Assembly: GCA_017455525.1 (NCBI GenBank) | Contig: JAFTAP010000104.1 | Location: 1-37,354, forward strand | DNA from: Lachnospiraceae bacterium | GTDB taxonomy: Bacteria > Bacillota > Clostridia > Lachnospirales > Lachnospiraceae | DNA: 37,354 bases | Direction: 5' to 3' | In this document: one piece after another, positions 7,806 to 16,455 of the stretch | How positions within the stretch are numbered: the first letter of the stretch is position 1 | Layout of the letters: each line of letters opens with the position of its first letter | Translations under genes and position numbers: made by a program | Notes under the pieces: model-generated | Seen by the model: the letters and a program-made list of their open reading frames with translations, nothing else | Databases searched by the model: none | Told to the model about the DNA's origin: nothing

Positions 7806-8879
7806 ATGAAGCGTATAGGGTTACTTACCAGCGGCGGCGACTGTCAGGCTCTTAATGCGGCTATGAGAGGAGTCGTCAAGTCTTTGGTCAATTCAGGGGA
7901 GCAGATCGAGCTGTACGGATTCCTTGACGGATACAAGGGACTTATCTACGGCGAGTACAGGATGCTCGATATCTCTGATTTCTCAGGTATCCTGACAAGG
8001 GGCGGAACTATCCTCGGCACATCCAGAGTTCCTTTCAAGACGATAAGAGAGCCTGATGAGGACGGCAGGGATAAGGTCGAGTCGATGAAGCACTCATACT
8101 ATAAGCTTCGCCTTGACTGTCTCGTGATCCTTGGAGGCAACGGCACTCACAAGACGGCAAACCTGCTCCGTGAAGAGGGGCTTAATATCGTGACTCTGCC
8201 CAAGACTATAGATAACGACCTCTGGGGCACCGATATGACCTTCGGCTTCCAGAGTGCGGTCGATATCGCTACGCAGACGATCGACTATATCCATACTACG
8301 GCGGATTCACACGGCAGAGTATTTATTGTTGAGATCATGGGACATAAGGTCGGCTTCCTGCCGCTGAATGCAGGCATGGCGGGCGGAGCTGATATCATCC
8401 TTATCCCGGAGATACCTTATGACATTGACAAGATAGCGGACGCTATCGAACTTAGGAAGAAGAGGGGCGCGAAGTTCACGATCATAGTCGTGGCAGAGGG
8501 CGCTATCAGCAAGCAGGACGCAAAGCTTTCAAAGAAGGAATACAAGGAGAAGGTCGCGAAGTCGAAGTATCCTTCGGTTTCTTATGAGATAGCAGAGAAG
8601 ATACAGAAGAAGACCGGCAAGGAAGTCAGAGTCACGGTTCCCGGACATATCCAGAGAGGCGGGGCGCCTGATTCCTACGACAGGGTATTCGCTTCAAGGC
8701 TTGGGTCCGAGGCGGGCAAGCTTATACTTAAGGGCGAGTACGGCTTCATGGTAGGCTATAAGAACAGGGAGATAGTGAAGGTTCCGCTTGACGAGGTAGC
8801 GGGCAAGCTGAAGTCTCTCGACCCCAATGCGGCTATAATCAAGGAAGCGAAGATGCTCGGCATCTCATTCGGTGACTGA
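7806..8879 (+). CDS. pfkA: 6-phosphofructokinase, group III-like
   Basis: This enzyme phosphorylates fructose 6-phosphate in glycolysis. The 357-residue protein shows LTSGGDCQALNAAMRG at the N-terminus, LVILGGNGTHK (GGNG at 110-113), the catalytic PKTIDND (132-138), and MGH (178-180). In the E. coli frame the residue equivalent to 104 is Gly, which fits ATP use. The residue equivalent to 124 is Lys rather than Gly, as in PPi-dependent and mixed group III enzymes, and the usual Asp103 is Asn. ATP dependence is therefore likely but not certain. The gene has its own promoter and precedes dnaX by 18 bp, so the two may be co-transcribed. Confidence 0.9.
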   Translation: MKRIGLLTSGGDCQALNAAMRGVVKSLVNSGEQIELYGFLDGYKGLIYGEYRMLDISDFSGILTRGGTILGTSRVPFKTIREPDEDGRDKVESMKHSYYKLRLDCLVILGGNGTHKTANLLREEGLNIVTLPKTIDNDLWGTDMTFGFQSAVDIATQTIDYIHTTADSHGRVFIVEIMGHKVGFLPLNAGMAGGADIILIPEIPYDIDKIADAIELRKKRGAKFTIIVVAEGAISKQDAKLSKKEYKEKVAKSKYPSVSYEIAEKIQKKTGKEVRVTVPGHIQRGGAPDSYDRVFASRLGSEAGKLILKGEYGFMVGYKNREIVKVPLDEVAGKLKSLDPNAAIIKEAKMLGISFGD

Positions 8880-8897
8880 CGGATAGAATAAGAGCGG

Positions 8898-10481
8898 ATG
8901 GCATATCAGTCTCTTTACAGGAAATACAGGCCGCAGAGGTTCTCCGATGTGGCGGGGCAGGATGCGATAATAAAGGCGCTGGGCAATCAGGTCGTAACAG
9001 ACCGGCTTGCCCATGCGTATCTTTTTACCGGAACCAGAGGCACGGGTAAGACGACGGTTGCGAAGATCTTCGCAAGAGCCGTGAACTGCGAGAATCTGCA
9101 GGAGGATGGAAGCCCCTGCTGTGAGTGCGCTACATGCAGGGGCATAGCGGATGGCTCTTTCATGAACGTGATAGAGATTGATGCCGCGTCCAATAACGGA
9201 GTTGACAATGTCCGCACTATCATAGAGGAAGTCGCATACAGACCACAGAGCGGTAAGAAGAAGGTCTATATCATAGACGAGGTACACATGCTTTCTTCGG
9301 GAGCCTTTAACGCATTGCTAAAGACTCTTGAGGAGCCGCCGGAGTATGCCATGTTCATATTGGCGACGACGGAGATCGGCAAGGTTCCCATCACGATATT
9401 ATCCAGATGCCAGAGGTATGATTTCAGACGCATGAGCGTGGATACCTTGGTCGGAAGGATGCAGAAGATACTGTCTGCGGAGAATGGCAGCGCAGATGAG
9501 AAAGCCCTTGCCTTTATAGCGAGGCAGGCAGACGGGTCCATGAGGGATGCGCTCTCTTTGCTGGATCAGTGCCTGGCTTTTAATCTTGGCGAAAGCCTGA
9601 CTTATGACAGGACTCTTGATGTATTGGGAGCGGTGGACACGTCCGTATACGCGGCCTTGATGGAGGCTGTGGCATCAAGCGATCTGAAAAGCGCTATAAA
9701 GCTTCTTGACGATGCCGTGATGAAGGGACGCGAGATACAGTCTTTCGTGGTCGACCTTATTTCTTATATGAGGAACCTGCTTCTTGTGTCGGCGGAAGGC
9801 TCTACCGGAGCGGATATAGCGGATATACTGGGAGTGTCCTCGGATACTTATGATCAGATGAAGAAGGTCGCTGCGAAGTTTGATGCGGAGACCATGATGC
9901 GTTATATCCGTATATTCTCGGAGCTTACCTCGGAGATAAGATATTCCTCGCAGAAAAAGATACTGACGGAGATAGCGATAGTAAGGCTTATGCACCCGGA
10001 GATGCAGGACGATGCGGCATCCGCGAAGCAGAGGCTTGCGATCATAGAAAGGAAGCTCGACAGACTGGAGAGAGAAGGCGTGAAGGTTTCAGGAGCTTCC
10101 GGGGCTTCTGTTTCAGAGGGGAAGCCTGCCGTGCCTGTGAAGAAAGCGCCTCTGCCGGATGCGCTGCCGGAAGATGTGAAGATGGTATGCGACAACTGGG
10201 GAAGGATCGTCAAGGACTCTAAGGAAATGGTGCGGGGCATACTTGCGGAGTCAAGACCCTCTGTCGACGGAAGCAAGCTTGTGATAGTATGTAAGGATGA
10301 GATATCGTCGGGCTCGCTGAAGGGAAATGAGAGCGAGCTTGCGGCGATACTTGAGCGGGAGACAAAGAAGAAGATAGACTTTGAGATATACGGTCCCGGC
10401 AAGGGAGAGGATTCTGAAGCCAAGTATCCGGATATCATGTCTATGATAGATTTTGATGATATAAAGATTGTGGATGAATAG
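8898..10481 (+). CDS. dnaX: DNA polymerase III subunit gamma/tau
   Basis: This is the clamp-loader ATPase of the replisome. The 527-residue protein begins MAYQSLYRKYRPQRFSDVAGQ. It has Walker A GTRGTGKTT (45-53), a zinc module with cysteines at 64 and around 74-80 (CCECATC), Walker B DEVH (127-130) and sensor/arginine finger SRC (169-171). The tau-specific tail after about residue 365 is short and ends acidic. The ribosome binding site before the ATG is weak. dnaX, ebfC and recR follow in the conserved bacterial order, a replication and recombination operon. No obvious A-rich slippery site for a gamma frameshift was seen. Confidence 0.96.
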   Translation: MAYQSLYRKYRPQRFSDVAGQDAIIKALGNQVVTDRLAHAYLFTGTRGTGKTTVAKIFARAVNCENLQEDGSPCCECATCRGIADGSFMNVIEIDAASNNGVDNVRTIIEEVAYRPQSGKKKVYIIDEVHMLSSGAFNALLKTLEEPPEYAMFILATTEIGKVPITILSRCQRYDFRRMSVDTLVGRMQKILSAENGSADEKALAFIARQADGSMRDALSLLDQCLAFNLGESLTYDRTLDVLGAVDTSVYAALMEAVASSDLKSAIKLLDDAVMKGREIQSFVVDLISYMRNLLLVSAEGSTGADIADILGVSSDTYDQMKKVAAKFDAETMMRYIRIFSELTSEIRYSSQKKILTEIAIVRLMHPEMQDDAASAKQRLAIIERKLDRLEREGVKVSGASGASVSEGKPAVPVKKAPLPDALPEDVKMVCDNWGRIVKDSKEMVRGILAESRPSVDGSKLVIVCKDEISSGSLKGNESELAAILERETKKKIDFEIYGPGKGEDSEAKYPDIMSMIDFDDIKIVDE

Positions 10482-10557
10482 TGGCTGCTTGCGGCAGAAA
10501 TAAGTATCTGCCCCAGAGTAATCGCATAAAATTTATAAAACAAAGGAGCTTTAAGAT

Positions 10558-10899
10558 ATGGGAAGGAGAGGCGGTTTTCCGGGCGGCGGTATGCCCGGTA
10601 ACATGAACAACCTCATGAAGCAGGCTCAGCGCATGCAGCGTCAGATGGCGGAGAAGCAGGAAGAGCTTGAGGGTAAGGAGTATACGGCTTCCGCAGGAGG
10701 CGGAGCGGTTGAGGTCACGGTATCAGGAAAGAAGGAGCTTACGAAGGTAACGATCTCTCCCGATGCCTGCGATCCCGATGACGTGGAAATGCTTCAGGAC
10801 ATGATAATGGCAGCGGTTAATGAAGCAATGAAGCAGGCAGACGACGCATCGGCAGCGGCTATGGGAAGCCTTACCGGCGGACTCGGCGGATTGATGTAG
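10558..10899 (+). CDS. ebfC: YbaB/EbfC family nucleoid-associated protein
   Basis: This small dimeric DNA-binding protein is encoded between dnaX and recR in most bacteria. The 113 residues include a Gly/Met-rich N-terminus (GGFPGGGMPGNMNNLMKQ) and an amphipathic helix rich in Gln/Met/Arg. The core TASAGGGAVEVTVSGKKEL is typical of the family. AAGGAG precedes the start. It is separated by 5 bp from recR, so the two are surely co-transcribed. Confidence 0.93.
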   Translation: MGRRGGFPGGGMPGNMNNLMKQAQRMQRQMAEKQEELEGKEYTASAGGGAVEVTVSGKKELTKVTISPDACDPDDVEMLQDMIMAAVNEAMKQADDASAAAMGSLTGGLGGLM

Positions 10900-10904
10900 G
10901 ACGC

Positions 10905-11504
10905 ATGAAGCTTTACTCCGGCAAGATGAACCGGCTCGTGGAGGAGCTTGCCACGCTTCCGGGAATAGGTGAGAAGTCTGCGGGCAGGCTTGCGGATTAT
11001 CTTATCCGTATGCCGAGGGAGAGGGTGCGGCATCTCACGGAAGCCATCACGGACGCAAGGGAGAACGTGCATTTCTGCAAGGAATGCTTCACGCTGACTG
11101 ATTCTGAGATCTGCCCTGTATGCAGCAATGATACTAGGGATCATGCTACGATAATGGTTGTCGAGGATACCCGAGATATGCAGGCTTATGAGAAGACGGG
11201 CAAGTATCCGGGCGTCTATCATGTGCTGCAGGGTGCGATATCGCCGATGCTTGGGATAGGACCTAATGATATCAGGCTTAAGGAGCTTATGGCGAGGCTT
11301 GAGGGTTCGGATATAAAAGAGGTGATCATTGCGACTAATTCCTCACTTGAGGGCGAGACGACGGCGATGTATATCAGTAAGCTGATAAAGCCTACGGGAA
11401 TTAAAGTCACTAGGATCGCAAGCGGGGTGCCTGTGGGCGGGGATCTTGAAAATATTGATGAGATTACGCTGCTTAGGGCACTTGATGGAAGAGTAGAATT
11501 GTAA
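10905..11504 (+). CDS. recR: Recombination mediator protein RecR
   Basis: RecR acts with RecO/RecF in loading RecA at gaps. The 199-residue protein has the helix-hairpin-helix (LATLPGIGEKSAGRLA), a four-cysteine zinc finger (CKECFTLTDSEICPVC) and a Toprim segment starting at MVVEDTRDMQAYEKTG. GVYHVLQGAISPMLGIGP, the classic RecR block, follows. The length is that of the family, and it closes the dnaX-ebfC-recR unit. Confidence 0.97.
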   Translation: MKLYSGKMNRLVEELATLPGIGEKSAGRLADYLIRMPRERVRHLTEAITDARENVHFCKECFTLTDSEICPVCSNDTRDHATIMVVEDTRDMQAYEKTGKYPGVYHVLQGAISPMLGIGPNDIRLKELMARLEGSDIKEVIIATNSSLEGETTAMYISKLIKPTGIKVTRIASGVPVGGDLENIDEITLLRALDGRVEL

Positions 11505-11530
11505 TTATTTTTATTTATGAGGAGGTAGAG

Positions 11531-12535
11531 ATGGAGTACAAGGTATTTGAGCTGAGCAACAAGAATGGCATGAAGGTCAAGGTCACGGAGTTCGGTGCTA
11601 ATGTCATGGAGATATGGGTGCCGGACAGGAATGGAAAGGCAGAGGATATTGCTTTGGGGTTTGATAAGCCGGAGGATTATGCTGATAATGACAGCTTCTT
11701 CGGGGCATGCGTCGGCAGGATGGCAAACAGGATCTGTGATGCTAAGTTCACTCTTGACGGCAAGGAATACGAGCTTGCGGTGAACGATGGCAAGAATAAT
11801 CTTCATACCGACAAGGGCACGGGGTTCCATAAGATGAAGTGGGATGGCAAGCAGGACGGGAATTCTGCGGCTTTCAAGTTCGTAAGCCCTGACGGTGACG
11901 GCGGATTTCCCGGTAAGCTTGATATGACCGTGACTTATACATTGACGGATGATAATGGATTGAAGATACATTATGAGGGCGTTTCTGATAAGAAGACTTT
12001 GATTAATTGCACCAACCATTCTTATTTTAACTTAAGCGGCGACCTTACAAGCTCTATACACGATCATGAGCTGAAGCTTTATGCACATCAGTATACGCCG
12101 GTGGTAGCGGGCGCTATACCTACAGGCGAGATCACCAAGGTAGCCGGTACGGTCTTTGATTTCACTGATTTCAGGAAGGTCGGACAGAATATAGACGATG
12201 ATGTAGAGCAGCTTAAGCTTGTGGAAGGTTACGATCACAATTTCGTGCTGGACCATCTTACAGGCGATTATTCCAAGGTTGCCGAGGTCAAGTGCGACAG
12301 GTCGGGCAGGAAGATGGAGGTTTATACGGATCTTCCCTGCATACAGTTCTACGCCGGAAACTGCATAGCTCCGCAGACCGGCAAGGGCGGCATAAAATAC
12401 GATAAGAGGCAGGCGTTCTGCCTTGAGACGCAGTATGCTCCCGATGCGATAAATCAGCCGGGATTCGAGAAGCCTGTATTCGATGTGGGACAGAGATACG
12501 ATACGACGACGGAGTACAGATTCAGTACATATTAA
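11531..12535 (+). CDS. galM: Aldose 1-epimerase (galactose mutarotase)
   Basis: GalM interconverts alpha and beta anomers of galactose and related sugars in the cytoplasm. The 334-residue protein shows the family pattern, with GRMANRI, the sugar-binding NCTNHSYFNLSG (catalytic His within NHSYFNL), and GYDHNFVL. The acidic residue in CLETQYAPDAINQPGF probably serves as the catalytic base. GAGGAGG precedes the ATG. It is followed by araD and transketolase genes, so the stretch is a small sugar-conversion neighbourhood. Confidence 0.94.
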   Translation: MEYKVFELSNKNGMKVKVTEFGANVMEIWVPDRNGKAEDIALGFDKPEDYADNDSFFGACVGRMANRICDAKFTLDGKEYELAVNDGKNNLHTDKGTGFHKMKWDGKQDGNSAAFKFVSPDGDGGFPGKLDMTVTYTLTDDNGLKIHYEGVSDKKTLINCTNHSYFNLSGDLTSSIHDHELKLYAHQYTPVVAGAIPTGEITKVAGTVFDFTDFRKVGQNIDDDVEQLKLVEGYDHNFVLDHLTGDYSKVAEVKCDRSGRKMEVYTDLPCIQFYAGNCIAPQTGKGGIKYDKRQAFCLETQYAPDAINQPGFEKPVFDVGQRYDTTTEYRFSTY

Positions 12536-12613
12536 AATGAAGTCATCGCCGATTGCTTGTGCCGGCAGGCAGGTGGTGTAATGCGGGTTTATAAAAAAGA
12601 ACGGAGGAATATA

Positions 12614-13306
12614 ATGCTCGAAGAATTAAAAAAAGAAGTCTATGAAGCGAACATGCTCCTGCCGAAGCACGACCTCGTGACCTTTACATGGGGTAATGTC
12701 AGCGGAGTAGACAGGGACAAGAAGGTATTTGTCATCAAGCCCTCAGGCGTGCCCTATGAAGACCTTACGCCTGATGACATGGTGGTCGTGGATTTCGACG
12801 GAAATAAGGTCGAGGGCAAGCTTAACCCGTCCTCGGACACGGCTACCCATGCGGAGCTTTACAGCAAATTTGATGACATAGGCGGAGTGGTTCACACGCA
12901 CAGCCCTTGGGCTACAAGCTGGGCACAGGCAGGCAGATCGATACCCTGCTATGGCACGACACATGCGGATTATTTCTACGGAAGCGTGCCCTGCCTCAGA
13001 GTCCTCACGCAGCAGGAGATGGACGAAGGTTATGAGAAAAATACCGGCGTTCTCATCACAGACTACTTCAAGGACAAAGATCACAACGCAATACAGGCAG
13101 TGCTCTGCAAGAACCACGGTCCCTTCACCTGGGGCAAGAATGCCGACGACGCCGTCCACTGCGCAGTAGTCCTCGAAGAAGTAGCCAAAATGGCATGCCG
13201 CACTGAGATGATAAACCCCAGAGTAGAGCCCACTCCCCAGCACCTCATGGACAAGCACTACTACAGGAAGCATGGTGAAAATGCTTATTATGGACAAGGA
13301 AAGTAG
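12614..13306 (+). CDS. araD: L-ribulose-5-phosphate 4-epimerase
   Basis: This class II aldolase-fold zinc enzyme interconverts L-ribulose 5-phosphate and D-xylulose 5-phosphate. The 230-residue protein starts MLEELKKEV at 12614, preceded by CGGAGG; an upstream TTG in the same frame is less likely. Metal-binding histidines are visible in HTHSPWAT and in the region GTTHADYF. VLCKNHGPFTWG and the C-terminal HLMDKHYYRKHG are also characteristic. The product feeds the transketolase encoded next, so the pair connects arabinose-type pentoses to the pentose phosphate route. Confidence 0.93.
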   Translation: MLEELKKEVYEANMLLPKHDLVTFTWGNVSGVDRDKKVFVIKPSGVPYEDLTPDDMVVVDFDGNKVEGKLNPSSDTATHAELYSKFDDIGGVVHTHSPWATSWAQAGRSIPCYGTTHADYFYGSVPCLRVLTQQEMDEGYEKNTGVLITDYFKDKDHNAIQAVLCKNHGPFTWGKNADDAVHCAVVLEEVAKMACRTEMINPRVEPTPQHLMDKHYYRKHGENAYYGQGK

Positions 13307-13326
13307 TAAATCTTAGTAGCAACGTA

Positions 13327-13424
13327 GCATTCAGGAGATGGCGTGTTTTCTGCGACGTACTTTTTCGCTTAGTGACATAGAAGCGAAAAAACTTCTAGCA
13401 GAAAATATGCCATCTCCTGAATGC
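13327..13424. repeat. Long nearly perfect hairpin between araD and the transketolase genes
   Basis: The outer arms (13327-13342 with 13409-13424, GCATTCAGGAGATGGC and its complement) are perfect over 16 bp. They continue into a second helix (GTGTTTTCTGC with GCAGAAAATAT, two G-T pairs). After a short internal loop comes an inner helix (TTTTTCGCTT with AAGCGAAAAA) around a 10-nt loop. It fills most of the gap and ends about 30 nt before the transketolase start. It could be a transcript-stabilising or attenuating structure, or a member of a dispersed palindromic repeat family. Confidence 0.85.
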
Positions 13425-13454
13425 GGACTACCAATATAATTTACAGGAGGGAAC

Positions 13455-14285
13455 ATGGATAAGAAAGAACTACAACAGACCGCCGTCAAAGTCCGCAAAG
13501 GCATCGTGACAGCGGTACATGCGGCAAAAGCCGGTCATCCGGGCGGATCGCTGTCCGCTGCGGACATCTTCACTTACCTTTATTTTCAGGAGATGAACAT
13601 CGACCCGAAGGATCCGAGAAAGCCTGACAGAGACAGGTTCGTGCTTTCCAAAGGACACACGGCACCGGGACTTTATTCCGCAATGGCAAACAGGGGATAT
13701 TTCCCTGTCGAGGAATTAACGACCCTAAGGAAGCTCGGCTCGAAGCTACAGGGACATCCGAACATGAACGATGTGCCCGGCATAGATATGTCATCGGGTT
13801 CTTTAGGACAGGGACTGTCGGCAGCAGACGGAATGGCGCTTGCGGCAAAGCTTGACGGCAAGAGCTACAGGGTTTATTGCCTGTGCGGAGACGGGGAGCT
13901 GCAGGAAGGCCAGATATGGGAAGCAGCTATGTTCGCAGGAGCAAAAGGTCTCGATAACCTATGCGTCATCGTAGATAACAACAATCTACAGATCGACGGT
14001 CCTATAGATCAGGTCTGCTCGCCTTACCCTATAGATAAGAAGTTCGAGGCCTTCAATTTCCATGTTATCAATATAGACGGAAATGATTTCGACCAGATCG
14101 AGAAGGCCTTTGAAGAAGCCAGGACGGTAAAGGGCAAGCCTACCTGTATCGTGGCAAAGACGGTAAAGGGCAAGGGCGTGTCCTTCATGGAGAATAATGT
14201 AAGCTGGCATGGGACAGCACCTAATGACGAGCAGTATGCCGTAGCTATGGCAGACCTTGATAAACTGGAGGAGGGCTTGAAATGA
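13455..14285 (+). CDS. Transketolase, N-terminal (TPP-binding) subunit
   Basis: This is the first half of a two-gene transketolase, which transfers two-carbon units between sugar phosphates. The 276-residue protein carries AGHPGGSLSAADI and the thiamine diphosphate motif GDGELQEGQIWEA followed by IVDNNNLQIDG. It corresponds to the PP domain only. ACAGGAGGG precedes the start. It overlaps its partner gene by 4 bp (ATGA), consistent with coupled translation of equal subunits. Confidence 0.95.
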   Translation: MDKKELQQTAVKVRKGIVTAVHAAKAGHPGGSLSAADIFTYLYFQEMNIDPKDPRKPDRDRFVLSKGHTAPGLYSAMANRGYFPVEELTTLRKLGSKLQGHPNMNDVPGIDMSSGSLGQGLSAADGMALAAKLDGKSYRVYCLCGDGELQEGQIWEAAMFAGAKGLDNLCVIVDNNNLQIDGPIDQVCSPYPIDKKFEAFNFHVINIDGNDFDQIEKAFEEARTVKGKPTCIVAKTVKGKGVSFMENNVSWHGTAPNDEQYAVAMADLDKLEEGLK

Positions 14286-15223
14286 GTGATGAGATCAAAA
14301 AGGTAGCTACAAGGCAGAGCTACGGAGAAGCGTTGGCAGAGCTTGGAGATCAGTATCCCGATCTCGTAGTGCTTGATGCTGACCTTGCGAATGCAACGAA
14401 AACAGGCATATTCCAGAAGAAATTCCCCGACAGGCATATAGACTGCGGCATAGCGGAAGCGGATATGACGGGTATAGCGGCAGGACTTGCTACCTGCGGT
14501 AAGATTCCTTTCATCAGCTCCTTTGCGATGTTCGCATCGGGCAGAAACTTCGAGCAGGTGAGGAATTCCATAGGCTATCCGCACTTAAATGTAAAGATAG
14601 GCGCAACCCATGCGGGCATAACCGTGGGTGAGGACGGAGCTTCCCATCAGTGTATGGAAGACCTCGCTCTTATGAGGACGATCCCCGGCATGACGGTCGT
14701 ATGTCCCTCTGATGATATCGAGACGAAGGCAGCGGTCAAGGCGGCTCTTGATATGCAGGGTCCCTTCTACATGAGGACGAGCCGTGCGGCTACTCCCGTG
14801 ATAAACGATAAGCCGGATTACAAATTCGAGCTTGGCAAGGGCATACTTATGAAGGATGGCTCCGATATAGCGATCATAGCTACAGGCGTAGAGGTTAGTT
14901 ATGCTTTAGAGGCCGCGAAGATGCTCGAAGCGGACGGAGTCTCTGCAAGGGTTATAAATATCCATACGATAAAGCCTCTTGACGAAGAGATAGTCCTTAA
15001 GGCGACAAAGGAAACGAAGAAGATCTTCACCGTAGAGGAAGCTACCGTGATAGGCGGACTTGGCTCTGCCGTGACGGAGCTCACATCAGAGAAGAATCCC
15101 GCAGAGGTACACAGGATAGGCATGCAGGATGTATTCGGCGAGTCCGGCACATGGTCAGGACTCCTTGAGAAATACGAGCTCGACGGCAAAGGAATCTACG
15201 GGCAGATAAAGAAGCTGCTGTAA
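14282..15223 (+). CDS. Transketolase, C-terminal (pyrimidine-binding) subunit
   Basis: This is the second half of the split transketolase, with the Pyr domain and the C-terminal domain. The 313-residue protein shows DADLANATKTGIFQ, DCGIAEADMTGIAAGLA (the Glu that activates TPP), GATHAGITVGEDGASHQ, and a C-terminal domain with EEATVIGGLGSAV. It starts inside the stop region of the N-terminal gene. A cis-fused transketolase is not seen in this window. Split forms are common in Clostridia and archaea. Confidence 0.95.
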   Translation: MSDEIKKVATRQSYGEALAELGDQYPDLVVLDADLANATKTGIFQKKFPDRHIDCGIAEADMTGIAAGLATCGKIPFISSFAMFASGRNFEQVRNSIGYPHLNVKIGATHAGITVGEDGASHQCMEDLALMRTIPGMTVVCPSDDIETKAAVKAALDMQGPFYMRTSRAATPVINDKPDYKFELGKGILMKDGSDIAIIATGVEVSYALEAAKMLEADGVSARVINIHTIKPLDEEIVLKATKETKKIFTVEEATVIGGLGSAVTELTSEKNPAEVHRIGMQDVFGESGTWSGLLEKYELDGKGIYGQIKKLL

Positions 15224-15224
15224 G

Positions 15225-15254
15225 TTTCCAACGAGCTTACAATTATGGTAAAAT
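15225..15254 (+). promoter_or_regulatory. Promoter of the DUF5711-like gene, near copy of the pfk promoter
   Basis: The block TTTCCAACGAGCTTA (15225-15239) and the extended -10 TGG-TAAAAT (15249-15254) match the pfk promoter at 26 of 30 positions with identical spacing. An inverted repeat, TGTAAG with CTTACA (15219-15224 and 15236-15241), frames the -35 region. The -10 box ends 6 nt before the ATG and no Shine-Dalgarno sequence is present, so the transcript may be leaderless. Confidence 0.6.
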
Positions 15255-15260
15255 ACCTTT

Positions 15261-16448
15261 ATGTCGGGATTTACTGTAGTAAAGGGTAATAAATCGCCGG
15301 AGGATAAGCATGCTGACAGAGAGATCTTGAAGCATCGTATTCGGAAGGTACTCAGGGTCGTGGCGCTCGTCGCGGCTCTGATTTTTGTAGTCTGGCTTAT
15401 ACACCGCCTTTATCAGAATACAACCTTTAATGATTATGAGATAATGTCGAAGTCTATGAGACAGGACTCGGACAGCTCTGAATATGTCGCTTATAACGGG
15501 CATGTGCTGAAGCTTTCGCGGGATGGAGCCGAGGCATTTGAAGGAAACGGTAAGGCTATATGGAATCTTACCTATCAGATGCAGAAGCCGCAATCCGCGA
15601 CATGCGAGGATTTCGTTGCTATAGCGGATGAGCAGGGCACGGAGATATATGTTGCGTCTTCATCAGAGGATATGGGCAAGATATCCACGAAGCTGCCGAT
15701 ATTGGACTTGTGTATATCAAGGCAGGGGGTCGTAGCGGCAGTGCTGGAAGACTCGGGCACTTCATGGATAAGGCTTTACGACAAAACCGGCAGTGAGCTC
15801 GCTTCTATTAAATGCTCGATGGCGGAGAGCGGTTATCCTATGGATATCTCACTGTCCCCGTCGGGATATCTGCTTGCCGTGACATACACGAGGGTAGAGG
15901 GCGATGAGATGAGAAGCTCCGTTGCTTTCTATAATTTCGGCGATGTCGGAGCGAATGAAAGCGACCATTACATGAGCGGCTACGATTTTGTGGGGACTAT
16001 GATACCAAGGGTCAAGTTCCTGAATGACTCTACTGCCTTCGCTATGGGAACGGATAAGATGGTCATATTTTCCGGCGACCAGAAGCCTGAGAAGAAATTT
16101 GAATATAATTTTGACAATAGAGTCAAAGGCGTTTTCTATAGCGATGACCGCATAGTTCTTGTCAGGGAGAGTGCCATAGACGGGGGATATGCGGCTTCCG
16201 TGTTTAATTTATCCGGGGAGGAGCTTTTGACTTTACCCTTTGACCTTGATTATATAGATGTGCAGGTTAGCAAGAAGCGTATCGTGATCTACAGCGACAC
16301 TCATATGATAGTCTATGACATGCGGGGGACGGTTAAGTACGACGGACCTCTGGATGATTCGACGCTGCTCATATCGCCGACGGACAACGCAAGGCGTTAT
16401 ATCCTCGTGAACCGCGAGACCGTGAAGCTGATACAGCTTGTGAAGTAG
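15261..16448 (+). CDS. DUF5711-like membrane-anchored beta-propeller protein
   Basis: This 395-residue protein has a basic cytoplasmic stretch (1-30), one membrane segment (about 31-50, LRVVALVAALIFVVWLIHRL) and a long outside part. The outside part is full of short beta-rich repeats with the Asp/Gly turns of a WD-like propeller (for example ISLSPSGYLLAVTYTR). It resembles proteins annotated as DUF5711 in Lachnospiraceae, whose function is unknown. The next gene (CvpA-like) is 7 bp downstream, so both are probably expressed together in an envelope-related role. No ribosome binding site precedes the start. Confidence 0.8.
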   Translation: MSGFTVVKGNKSPEDKHADREILKHRIRKVLRVVALVAALIFVVWLIHRLYQNTTFNDYEIMSKSMRQDSDSSEYVAYNGHVLKLSRDGAEAFEGNGKAIWNLTYQMQKPQSATCEDFVAIADEQGTEIYVASSSEDMGKISTKLPILDLCISRQGVVAAVLEDSGTSWIRLYDKTGSELASIKCSMAESGYPMDISLSPSGYLLAVTYTRVEGDEMRSSVAFYNFGDVGANESDHYMSGYDFVGTMIPRVKFLNDSTAFAMGTDKMVIFSGDQKPEKKFEYNFDNRVKGVFYSDDRIVLVRESAIDGGYAASVFNLSGEELLTLPFDLDYIDVQVSKKRIVIYSDTHMIVYDMRGTVKYDGPLDDSTLLISPTDNARRYILVNRETVKLIQLVK

Positions 16449-16455
16449 GCGTGAA

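Noticed and set aside
8898-10481. Programmed frameshift in dnaX
   Set aside because: No clear A-rich slippery heptamer with a downstream stop was visible around the end of the conserved part.
12557-12613. Upstream TTG start for araD
   Set aside because: It adds unrelated residues; the ATG at 12614 has GGAGG and starts at the family's N-terminus.
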